The notes below the pieces were generated by a model that was given only the letters and a program-made list of their open reading frames with translations, had not been told where the DNA came from and did no database searches. Of a DNA stretch of 64,000 nucleotides, positions 25,382-35,425 are shown in pieces (position 1 is the first letter of the stretch; each line of letters starts with the position of its first letter). A program made the position numbers and the translations under genes. The stretch comes from Monosiga brevicollis MX1 (taxonomy: Eukaryota > Opisthokonta > Choanoflagellata > Craspedida > Salpingoecidae). Location of the stretch: positions 251,113 to 315,112 of the forward strand of contig NW_001865046.1 of assembly GCF_000002865.3 (NCBI RefSeq), written 5' to 3'.

Positions 25382-26995
25382 TCATGTCATGCGAAAAGAA
25401 CGCTTGTGGACGGGGGGCGGCACGATTTCAGCCATAATCATCATGGCCTTGGCATCCCAACCCGTGTGAGGATGCCGACACTGGAGGACACTCATGGTAC
25501 AGCGATGCCAGACCAGAGCCCCCGCCATGGTGCGGATTTTGCCAATGGCCGTGGCCGTGGTTTGCCCACCATACATGAGCGAGTCAAAGATGTCCTGGCA
25601 CAGGTCAAAGTCCACCACAAACCCGCGCACCTGAATGAAGCGCATGCCTTCAGTCAAGGTCTTCGCCTGAATATGCTGGAAGGTGGTCGTGTTGCAGTAA
25701 ATCATTTGAAAGTGCTCGTCCACAATGGCCATCATGGTCGAGTCAGACAGGAACGGTGTTTCCAACAGAGTGGGATTTCGGGAAAAGGCTCGGATAGGGC
25801 CACAAGAAGATGATGCAGATGCGGTATCGTGCGGTATTGAAGAGTCTGATGTAGCATTCTGCTGTGGCTGCGCTTGCGGCTGTAGTCGCGTTTGAGGCTG
25901 GGCTTGGAGGTGTGATTGCCTGTTGAATGAGGCTGACGGCAGCGTCTCATCAACCAGCCGCAACGTGTCATGCACAGCGGTATTTGCGACCTGACTTTCC
26001 GGGAGCCAGGCATTTCCGTCAAGCGTGGTCGTCACTGGCGTCAAGTCACTGTCATCAAGGGTCAGCCAACTGTTGTCCCGGGCATCGGGGGCACCGAGCT
26101 CGGGCCAGAGCAAGGGTGTGGTCTCTGTCATCGTTGAGGTCGAAGAGGGTCCAGCGTATAGGTGCCCTCGAGCTGCTCCCGTCTGAAAAGAAGGCCAGCC
26201 ACTCCCGATGCCCGAAACATCCGAACCGCGTGACACTGAGCCCATGTTGTGATGAACATCTACACCACTGGATGTGGCTGTGGCTGTGTCGGACGTTGTC
26301 AAGAGGTTGGCGGCTGTGGACAATGTCGTTGAGGTTGTGGTCAGCTGTCGCTCAAGGTCAGCAACCCGTGTCACAAACTCCTGTCGCTCCATCTCAAGCT
26401 GGGACACGCGCAAGCTCAGCGCGGCGACGGTCTTGGTGGCCTGCTCCTGCTGCTGCTCGAGAGCGTGGGGGAGTTGCCCGCAAGCCAGACAAGGGCGACC
26501 ACCACCCAAAGATGGGGGCACCATGAATGCAGTTGTCTTTCTAAATGCCGTTGACGAGCCAAGGGCCGCCTCAACGTGGGCGGCATCCTCTTCGAGCGTG
26601 CTCGGCGAGCTGGAGCAGGCTGAGGTGATGGAACAGGGCGAGGAGCAACGGCGCTCCGTGCTTGGGGAGCCAAGGGCGTGCCCCTTGCGCAGCATGTTGT
26701 TGGCACCATCGTCTCGCTGTGCTTGTGGTTGTTGGATGCGTTGCCAAGCCAGCTCGAGAACGGTGGCCTGATCGGTGCGGGGCGGCAGATTAAGCGCTTT
26801 CCGGAGCCGCGCAAAGGCCGAGTTGTGCCGCTGGCGTCGTTCCTTTTCAGTTTCACGATGCCGCTGACGACGGTGTGTGGAGGTAGCTGGTACCTCTGCC
26901 ATCAAGGCAGTCGTTGGCGCGCTCTCCATGCTGATGTCACAAGCGGGCACGGGCAGAACTGCGCGCCAAACCGCGGGGCTTGAGAAAGGATCCAC
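25382..26995 (-). CDS. bHLH-PAS-like transcription factor B (single exon)
   Basis: One 537-codon frame. A bHLH lies at ~42-90: basic region RRQRHRETEKERRQRHN keeping His5-Glu9-Arg13, helix 1 ARLRKALNL, helix 2 ATVLELAWQRI. At ~167-175 comes RPCLACGQ, then a coiled coil (LSLRVSQLEMERQEF, VADLERQL). A Ser/Thr/Gln-rich region follows, including QAQPQTRLQPQAQPQ. A C-terminal PAS-like domain spans ~410-530 (MMAIVDEHFQMIYCN, ...MAGALVWHRCTMSVLQCR). Order and motifs match gene A at 14194-15897. The Met at 26995, 26929 or 26902 could start it; a TATA-like element at 27030-27038 favours one of the inner two. Predicted nuclear DNA-binding dimer, perhaps with protein A. Confidence 0.82.
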   Translation of the reverse strand: MDPFSSPAVWRAVLPVPACDISMESAPTTALMAEVPATSTHRRQRHRETEKERRQRHNSAFARLRKALNLPPRTDQATVLELAWQRIQQPQAQRDDGANNMLRKGHALGSPSTERRCSSPCSITSACSSSPSTLEEDAAHVEAALGSSTAFRKTTAFMVPPSLGGGRPCLACGQLPHALEQQQEQATKTVAALSLRVSQLEMERQEFVTRVADLERQLTTTSTTLSTAANLLTTSDTATATSSGVDVHHNMGSVSRGSDVSGIGSGWPSFQTGAARGHLYAGPSSTSTMTETTPLLWPELGAPDARDNSWLTLDDSDLTPVTTTLDGNAWLPESQVANTAVHDTLRLVDETLPSASFNRQSHLQAQPQTRLQPQAQPQQNATSDSSIPHDTASASSSCGPIRAFSRNPTLLETPFLSDSTMMAIVDEHFQMIYCNTTTFQHIQAKTLTEGMRFIQVRGFVVDFDLCQDIFDSLMYGGQTTATAIGKIRTMAGALVWHRCTMSVLQCRHPHTGWDAKAMMIMAEIVPPPVHKRSFRMT

Positions 26996-27029
26996 AAGCG
27001 TTCAGGTCTCTACGCCAGGCAATGCCCAG

Positions 27030-27038
27030 TATATTATA
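27030..27038 (-). promoter_or_regulatory. TATA-like element upstream of bHLH-PAS B
   Basis: On the minus strand this reads TATAATATA, 35-43 nt upstream of the first possible ATG (26995) and about 100 nt upstream of the second (26929). The fit to a TATA box is good but such AT strings occur by chance. Confidence 0.3.
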
Positions 27039-27279
27039 CCATTCAGAAGCTTGCAAAAAAGGGAGGGAGACGATTGCACATCAACGGGCGCGCAGGGCCC
27101 GTTTTGACGTTTGGCCGCGGTGCCTCTCCCCGTCAGCCTGAAGGAACCCCCGCTGTACGCTGGCTGTCGAGGTCAGAGGTCTGCCTAAACTCGCACCTGT
27201 TTCAAGCAAATGGGCAAGCAGAAGAAATGCATCATCATGACAGCACCCGCCCTGCTATTTCTTTTTCGGAATGTTCCTA

Positions 27280-27660
<381 letters not shown>

Positions 27661-27855
27661 NNNNNNNNNNNNNNNNNNNNNNNNNNNNNNNNNNNNNNNN
27701 NNNNNNNNNNNNNNNNNNNNNNNNNNNNNNNNNNNNNNNNNNNNNNNNNNNNNNNNNNNNNNNNNNNNNNNNNNNNNNNNNNNNNNNNNNNNNNNNNNNN
27801 NNNNNNNNNNNNNNNNNNNNNNNNNNNNNNNNNNNNNNNNNNNNNNNNNNNNNNN
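27661..27855. other. assembly gap (195 N)
   Basis: Unknown bases. The gap most likely reflects failure to sequence through the CT repeat rather than missing genes. Confidence 0.95.
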
Positions 27856-28310
27856 CGCTTCTTGGGCCCCCACAAGTTGTCAGCAGAAAATTCTCCTGAG
27901 AAGGCTATCATCCTGGCTCTACTTTTTACCGTCTCAACTATACAAATTTTGATCGACCGTTACGGTTCTCGGCGGTTTTTTTGTTTCTCTCACTTGCCTC
28001 TCTGAGTACGCGCGCCGATCAAACCAGTAGCCGTTACTTTTTTTTTTTTCATTTTTCCCTTTTTTTTTCGAGGATCAGGCTCGACTTGATTCGGCGAGCC
28101 GTACACTTGCTTGAGCAGAGTCGGCTGCAGCCTTGACCTGCCCACGCCCACGGTTGACGCGTTTGAGCCTTCTTTTGCCCAAGGCAAGGCGTCCTGCTTG
28201 TGGAAACGAGCTGCCATTTGAACGGTTGTTCTCAGGGGTCCTCGGGCAGAAGCGGCATCGCGCGCCAAAACCGATCTGCCTCGAAACTGGCTCAGCAGCA
28301 GACCGCCGTC

Positions 28311-31300
28311 ATGCCCAAGACCCAGACTCTTGGTAAGAGCAACTCTTGAACACCTTGGGTGGCCGATGCCGCTCACTCTTGGCAAGAACACTCATCTGGC
28401 TATTGTTTTTGAGTTGGCAGACGACCTGATCCTGTTCTCGCGCGCCAGCCCGCAAAACCGTCGCTCCTTGGCGACTGGTGAAGCTCATGCTTTGACCTCA
28501 CGCGGTGCGACTGCTTTGCCTCCTACAATGCCATGGCTTCTGGACCCTTGTGTTTCTGTTTCTCTTGTTCCTCTCCTCTCCTTGTTGAGCGTCGTCATTT
28601 TCTTGTTTGCTCTTTTCCTCCCGCCATCCTTCTCTATAACCTCTCTGTCCTCTGTTCCTGCCTTTTCTGATTTTCGAGAAGCCCCGTCTTATCCGAAACC
28701 TTGATTATGCCTTGGGCCGCCTGCGCAGATGAGACCCCAATCGTCAACCTGAAGTCGGCTCCCGAACCACACCTCCCGCAATCCAAACAGAATGGCGTTG
28801 TGGCCAGCGCAGCCTCCACCAAATCAGACCAGACCGTTGTCGAGCATCGCATCACCGCTCAACAAGACTCGCCTCTGAGTCAAAATCCATCCAGCTGCGC
28901 TGAGGAGGATAATCGCGAACCCCTGAGCCAAGGCATGACCAATCGCAAGCTTGTTTTTGCTGGCACAGAGCCCATCGGACACTGTTGTTGCGACCACCGT
29001 CGTCGCTGCCGACGCCCCAACCTCGCCCGACGCTGACGTACCCAATCTCGTTGAGTCTTTGTCCCAGACCCAAGCGAAAGCATCCAGCCCCACCCAGGCC
29101 CAGTCTCGTGCAGAACCCTGTGAAGATGACAATTTGTCTGTTCACGAGGATGACCCGGACTGGAGCACACACCGCTCTGATGAGGGCCTTATTTACTACT
29201 ACAACCACGTAACAGAAGAATCTCGCTGGGACAAACCCGATGCCCCTTGCCTTCCCCTGGACATGGCGAGCCTCAACGATGAAGAACATGAAGCCGAGAC
29301 TGAAGCCGAAGACAGCCAGGCGCTGCACCCCGAATCAGAAGACGTCCTTCTAACGGAGCAGGAACCTGTAGCTAGCAATGACGACAAAAAGAAGAAAAAG
29401 AAGAAGAAGACGAAGAAGAAAGCTTCCATCCAAACCTCGGATAGCGCCTCCACTGACAAGGCCAGGAGCTCCCGTTCCAAAAAGTCTTCCAAGACAGCTT
29501 CTCAGCCCGAAGAGGATGAGGTCTGTTGGCGTCCAGGATGCTAACACCTCAAGTCTTTCACGTTGATACCGTTCTGTGCTTAGTCTACCTCACCCCCCAT
29601 TTTGACGCCTGGTCACTCTGCTGCATTGGTTACAGGCACCACTTGCCAAGCGTCCCCGCCGTGCCAGCACTGCCAACAGCATGGTACGCTTGCTCGTTCG
29701 ACACTGCTTTTCACCCCTGTTCTTTCTTTTTTGATTGATATCACCACCTGAGCTTGATGTATATTTCACTGGGCTGGTTGTTTCGTTAGAGTAAGGCTGA
29801 ACGTGAGGCTGAACGCTTACGCCTCAAGGAAGAAAAGACTGCTGAGCTCCAGCGTGCCAAGGAAGAAAAGGCCGCTGAACTCCAGCGCGCCAAGCAGGAG
29901 CGCGAGGCCAAAAAGGCCGAGGAGAAAGCCCAGCGTGAGGCCGAGCGTGCGCGCCTCAAAGCCGAACGCGAGGCCGAACGTCTCAAGAAGCAAGAGGAGA
30001 AGCGAAAGGAGCTGGAACAAAAGACGGCAGAGCGTAATGAAAAGCTCCGCCAAGCCGAGCTTGAAAAGGTCAAACGCAAGGAGGAACAAGAACAAGAGCG
30101 TTTGCGCAAGGTACGTGGGGCTGTTGCTGCTGCGATTCGTTGTACATGCGCAGCCGCACACCTGTACGCCATTGTCGAATTGGTTGGGAGACATTGGGGC
30201 GCTGTCAACCGCGACTCAATCTCATCATCTTGGGTCCGTTTGCTGCTTCTGTTTGTAGGAGGCGGAAAAGCTAGCAGAAAAGGAAAAGAAAGAGGTCAGA
30301 AACCTCGTCCCACCCGGAGCTCACGCCACAATGTGCTCACTCGCCCTGTGCCTCAACACTTTTAGAAACCCAAGAAGTTGATGGCTGATTTCATGGGCCG
30401 TTTTGTGAAAAAGCAAGCGCCTGTCTCGAAACCGTTGGAGGCGCGTGCCAATGTGGGCCCCTTTTCTTTCCTGGAACCTCCAGAGAACGGCAAACGAGCT
30501 CCGCCCCTGCCACTTCCAGACTCGGAGCGCCCATCCATCGAGGACATTGACCTGTGGCTGATGCAGACGTTTGAGCATGGCCAGGCTGAAAATTCCGCCT
30601 GCGTCCCGAGCCTCCTGGACGACCATCTTCGCCGCTTTCGCCAACAGCCGCGCACATCGGCTGTGGCCCGCACTTCGCGCCAGGACCGGTCAGCCTACAT
30701 TCAAGTGGAGGAAGAGCTCGTGCCCATTAAAATGCTGTCGGTAAGTTTTTGCTCTCTCGTGCGTTGCGATGGGCTTGTGGAAACCGGCAAGCACTATTGG
30801 CGCATGCCACAATGTAGAGTCAGGGCAAAATGACCTCACCCTTCCCGCTTGCTCGGTCATTAGTTTTGGGAGGATGTGCGCCCGGCCTATCGTGGGACTT
30901 TCACCAAGCACTCGACCACAGTGACAGCTCGCAACCCACGTATGTTTGCCGGACGGCTGGGAAGGGGACCAGAATCGGACTTGTGATGCTGCTTGGCTGT
31001 CACCTTGGCCCATCGCAAAGCCCTGTGTGCCGCACACTCCTCGTGCGCCAAGCTTACCTTGCCTGCTTGTTTCTGCGTGGTCTGCGTCTGCCGCTCTATG
31101 TTGTTAGTGGGCCGAGACTATGAGCAATTGGACTACGAGTACGACAGCGAAGCTGAATGGGAGCCTGAACCAGATGACGGTGATGAATGCCTGAGTGCCG
31201 ATGAAGACGAAGAAGAGAAGTGCGTCCGCTTTTGTTCACGTGTTTTGGGTGCTTGTCCTCGTGTACTGCAGACCTTTTTGTGTGGCGTGCTGCTCTGGAC

Positions 31301-33183
31301 TTTTTGGTCTGACCCTTCTACGTGCGTGTCGTGCCTTTGTAGTGACGACGAAGAGGATGTGGATGAGGACAATTGGATTGTACCTCATGGCTACCTGTCC
31401 GAGGATGAGGGAGGTGATGGTGCTGATGGTGCCGAGGATGACGACGAAGCCCTCAAGTGCGTCAATACTCTTTTTTGTTCCACACAACAAGGCGGTGTCA
31501 GAGACGCCCCTCCCTTCTGACAATCCGCCTGCATTTTGGTCTTGATTTGTTTGCTTCAGGACGCCCGAGGTCAAGCGCTCCTGCTCTATCGGCTGCGTCT
31601 TTGGTGCCGAGGCCGCTGATCACCAAGTCCTCTCCCAGTATGCAGCTCAGCCGCTGACGCCTTTCCCGATTGATGTCAACGAGATCTTGGTACGACAGAC
31701 CGAGCTTCTTGAGTCTTCTCCTTTACCAATACGTTCCCTGCTCTGCCACTTTAGACAGGTCTGGGCCGATCTGATCTGACTCTCTCGCCTGTCTTGCCCT
31801 ATCTTCAGCCGGAAGAATCTGAGAGCAATTTCAAAAAGCCAGCTTTTGCTACCCTGCCGGCAACCTGTCTACCTCGCCTCGTCAACATGATTCACGGTCG
31901 TTCAACAGGCATGAAAACTGTTGCCAGAGGTACGAAGGGGTGAATTTGTTCATAACACAATCCACCAGGTCGCACATAGCAATCTGCCTCCCAACGCTTC
32001 GTCACATGCCGGCTCCCTTGTCTTTGCTGCAGCAATGCAATCGGAGCTGCCCGATGAGGACCTTCCCAAGGCTGCTGTTATTCGACAACTCCGCGAGCCC
32101 GATTTTGTGACCAAGGTCACGGTTGAAGGCTGCTCGCGCCCAATTTGGCGCGTGAGCGAGGCGCAACTGCAAACCCACAAGGCCACCAAGCTCCCGTTTC
32201 CTCATCCTGACGAATTCACACAGCCAGAAGAGCCCGACAGCAGCCCCAAAAAGCCTGCCCTTGCCACCCTTCCCGAAGCTTGCTTGCCTCATCTGGTTAA
32301 CATGATTCATGGCCGATCAACAGGCATGAAGACCATCGCGAAAGGTTTGTTGCTTGCAGAGCGGTTCTTGAAAAGTGGCCCCGCCCGATTGATACACACC
32401 ACGCTGTCAGGAACAGACCGCCACTCACAAACAGGCCTTCTGCCGCGCTCCGATGCTCAGACCTGCAAAAGGAGCTGCCCGAGGAAGACATTCCCAAGGC
32501 TGCCATCATTCGTCAACTGCGCGAGCCCGATTTCGTGACCAAGGTCACGGTCGAGGGCTGCTCTCGCCCGATCTGGTGCGTTAGTGAGACTCATCTAAAA
32601 ACTCACCAAGCAACCAATCTACCCTTCCCGCACGCTGACGAGTGCAAGCCGAGCAGTAATTCCCCAACCAGCGAAGGTCCCGAGGCTGCAGCTGCTGGTG
32701 CGGCTCTTGATGATACCACTGCACCAAAGAAGGCCAAGGCTAAGCGCAAGCTTAAACCAATTGCGACTTCAGCAACAGACGCTGCAGAGCCGCACACCAA
32801 GCGAGCCAAGTCTGCATCTCAAAGCTCTTCGCGCAAAGCCAACAAGTCGAAGGGTGGCAAACAGCAGACCCTCGCTGCCGCCTGTGCGCAGAAAGCGTCA
32901 TCCCGGAAGGTTCAGGTGCAGCTAAAGGCCGGTGTTGAAGAGCCCGTCACCAAGCCCCCACCTCCACCCTTGCCGACTACAACCACCCCTTGGTATGTGT
33001 GCCTCCGAACTGACTTACCTCGTTTTGTCCTCGGCTACGCGTTATACTGGGTGGTGCTCATCTGACCCATTATGCAGGCTGCGCTACTTGGATGATAACA
33101 GCAAGCGTCCCTATTGGTATAATACGGAGACCGCAGAAACCACGTGGTTGGAACCTGCCATGCCCTGGATCATGGCCGAATGA
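28311..33183 (+). CDS. CHAF1A: CAF-1 large subunit (p150/CHAF1A-like) with two WW domains
   Basis: Exons: 28311-28332, 28729-29520, 29636-29683, 29790-30110, 30259-30294, 30366-30740, 30864-30939, 31108-31219, 31343-31456, 31560-31689, 31809-31929, 32033-32344, 32461-32992, 33078-33183; ~1026 residues. A WW domain lies near 29155-29250 (DWSTHRSDEGLIYYYNHV, SRWDKP). A Lys/Glu/Arg-rich KER coiled coil fills 29790-30294, then KKLMADFMGRFVKK (PIP-box-like). The CAF-1 core follows: FWEDVRPAYRGTF, then acidic YDSEAEWEPEPDD and VPHGYLSEDEG. A winged-helix-like module is present twice, and a second WW (YWYNTETAETTWLEP) closes the protein. CAF-1 deposits H3-H4 behind replication forks with PCNA. In exon 2 the frame shifts unless 16 nt (28953-28968) are removed. 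Confidence 0.85.
31841..32640 (+). repeat. intragenic tandem duplication of the CAF-1 C-terminal module
   Basis: Two copies, each made of an exon part coding LVNMIHGRSTGMKT and, after a phase-1 intron at the same point, a part coding IRQLREPDFVTKVTVEGCSR. Copy 1 runs from 31841 to ~32214 (intron 31930-32032) and copy 2 from 32254 to ~32640 (intron 32345-32460). The proteins are nearly identical over most of the unit and the intron was duplicated with it. Confidence 0.9.
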
Positions 33184-34046
33184 GAGACCCCTTGTATCTC
33201 ATCGCGCGCCAGCTCATGCCTAGCGGCTGGTGTTTTGGGTACAATTGCTTTGAATTGTTTCCCTTGTGCCCCCTGTCATCCGTTTGACAAGGGCAATGTA
33301 TATTGTTTATCCTCGCTTTGGCCTGAGGCCTAATTTTGTTTTTCTCGCCACGTCGCCTGCACATTGTGAAGAGCTCGACGCGTTGCTGTTGCTATTCTTG
33401 TCCTGTTCCTGTTCTTGTTTCTGCTTACCCTACTCTTGGATCGAGACCTTTACATTGTTCGTGTGATCTTGCAGCGCTTCTTTGTTGCTGAGTTGTATTC
33501 TCGTGTTGAGTAGATGGCTTTGCCTTTTCTTGGTTTGACCTTTGAGTTGTGCCTGTTGCCGTTGTTTGTTGTTAGCCTTGATTGCGGTTTTGTGTCCGTT
33601 TGCCCACCCGGTTATTTACTTAGTCGCTCGTCTGCGACTTCGGCGGGGCAGAACTGCTACGACCTGTTGTCCTGGACTATTACTGATTGTCGTTCCCTGA
33701 TGTCGTTGCTTGAATGACATGTACGAAATCGATTTCTCATCTCTAATGCGCTTCACAAAGAAAAAAAAAAAGAAGGGGGGGGGGGGTTGGGGGGGGGGTT
33801 GAAACAGCATCGTGACAAACCTATCATAATCAAAGACATAAACACGAGGCGTCGCCATGCTTGTCTTCTTCAGAATGCTCATGATGAGATTCCGATGGCG
33901 AGTCTGTCGACACTTTACGAAAACAAAGGATACGATATATATAAAGGGCATTGAAGTTGACGCAGAGCCCTCCCAGCGGCAAGGCAGGCAATCGTGTGGG
34001 CCTGGTACGTCAACGACTCGGCAACTTTGTTGCGAGTGCAAGGCAC
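33184..34046. other. intergenic, convergent 3' flanks
   Basis: 863 bp, T-rich on the CAF-1 side with degenerate CTGTTC/CTTGTT repeats at 33380-33430, and A/G homopolymers at 33761-33800. No coding frame is supported. Confidence 0.45.
33761..33800 (+). repeat. A-run / G-run low-complexity block
   Basis: An A-rich run followed by two G runs of 9-11 bases, between the convergent CAF-1 and RhoGAP genes. Confidence 0.85.
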
Positions 34047-35367
34047 TCAAACCACGGACTCGTAATCAAGCTCAGATGCCATTCCCAGAGTAAGGCGGCT
34101 AATACCAAAGGAACCTGAAAAATCAATCGATCCCACACAAAACAAGAATAGTGTGAGCCAGATCTCTTGCGCTCTCCTTGTTGACGCTGCATCCCTCGCC
34201 GAGTGCACTTCACGTTTACTGGCACGAGCTCAGCGACTTACCTCGCGTGCGAGGGCCCCCCGGACTCAGAGGCAAGCGGAGGGGGAGAGCACTGTGTACT
34301 TTTTGGCGCAGGGGAGAAGATTGGGTTGGCGAATTTTTAGGAGACTGCACAATCAGGCCACGACGACGCGCAGATAGACCGGCGGGCGCAGGTTCCTTTC
34401 GCAGAGTCACGGGATAGTCCCCGTTGTTTTCCTTATTGCCGCCCGGCGTGGGCAAACGACGAGCTTGCTTGGCAGGACTGGAGCCATCAGTGCCACGTTT
34501 TTGCGACGTCGACTCGGTTTCTCTGGCCTTGGAGGTGGCAATGGCACGGCGGTAGGAGTAGTGACTAACACCACTACGTGACGATTCACTCTCCGCGCCC
34601 GATGAGGATGGAGGAGCGCGACGAGGCGGGCGTGAAGGGCCATTTCCTCGGCTTTCATGACCATTGCCGCGAGTGGCAGAGCGCTGGCCTTGTGGGCTGT
34701 CAAGACCACGTCGGGCGTGCCGGCGGGGGCTAGCGCCATTTGGTGTCTGAGCCCGGTGCGCTTGGCGCGCTGCAGAGTTGGGGTGGCTTCGCGTCACCGG
34801 GCGAGAAGCCGATGCCGTAGCGGAGCCATGTGCGGCGCTCACTCTGCGGCGGGCACGAACCGTGGGTGGCGCAACGGGCGTTGCGACATTTGAAGCAGTC
34901 TGTGTGGCAGTTGTGGGAGGTTTGCGTGAAGTCATGGGGCTGTACTCGCGCCCGCTTCGGGTACGCTTGGGCTCGCTGGGGCGACTCGGGTGCAACGCGT
35001 CAACGGAGAGGGGCTGGAGTATGGAGCCCTCACGCGCATTGCCGGACGGGCGTAGTGTCTGCAACAACTCGTTACTGGAGCTCCCTTCAACATGGGTATC
35101 GGCCTCTTCGGATCGCGTCGCGTGGCCGAGCTTCGCGTCTAAAGACGTCGCGGTACCAGGGTTTGATTTGGCGCGCTGCAAGCCAGTGGGAGGAAGCGTG
35201 AACAGTGATCAGATGAATGCGACAAGTCTTGACACGCTGGAGCCGAGCCTGTCAGAACGCCGACAACAAATACAAAACTTACCCCGCGAAGTCGACGCAA
35301 TGCCTTTTTGGCGCTGTCGATCACCTGCTAGCACACCGTGGTCATGCGCTAGTGAATTCAGCGCGCG

Positions 35368-35425
<58 letters not shown>

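Noticed and set aside
28133-28336. tRNA or small RNA gene candidates in intergenic DNA
   Set aside because: I looked for a T-loop GTTCGAATC-like core with a matching acceptor stem in all gaps and found none that fits.
27990-28391. 133-codon minus-strand frame
   Set aside because: It overlaps the CAF-1 first exon and leader on the other strand and contains a poly-Lys stretch from a T run. No homology recognised.
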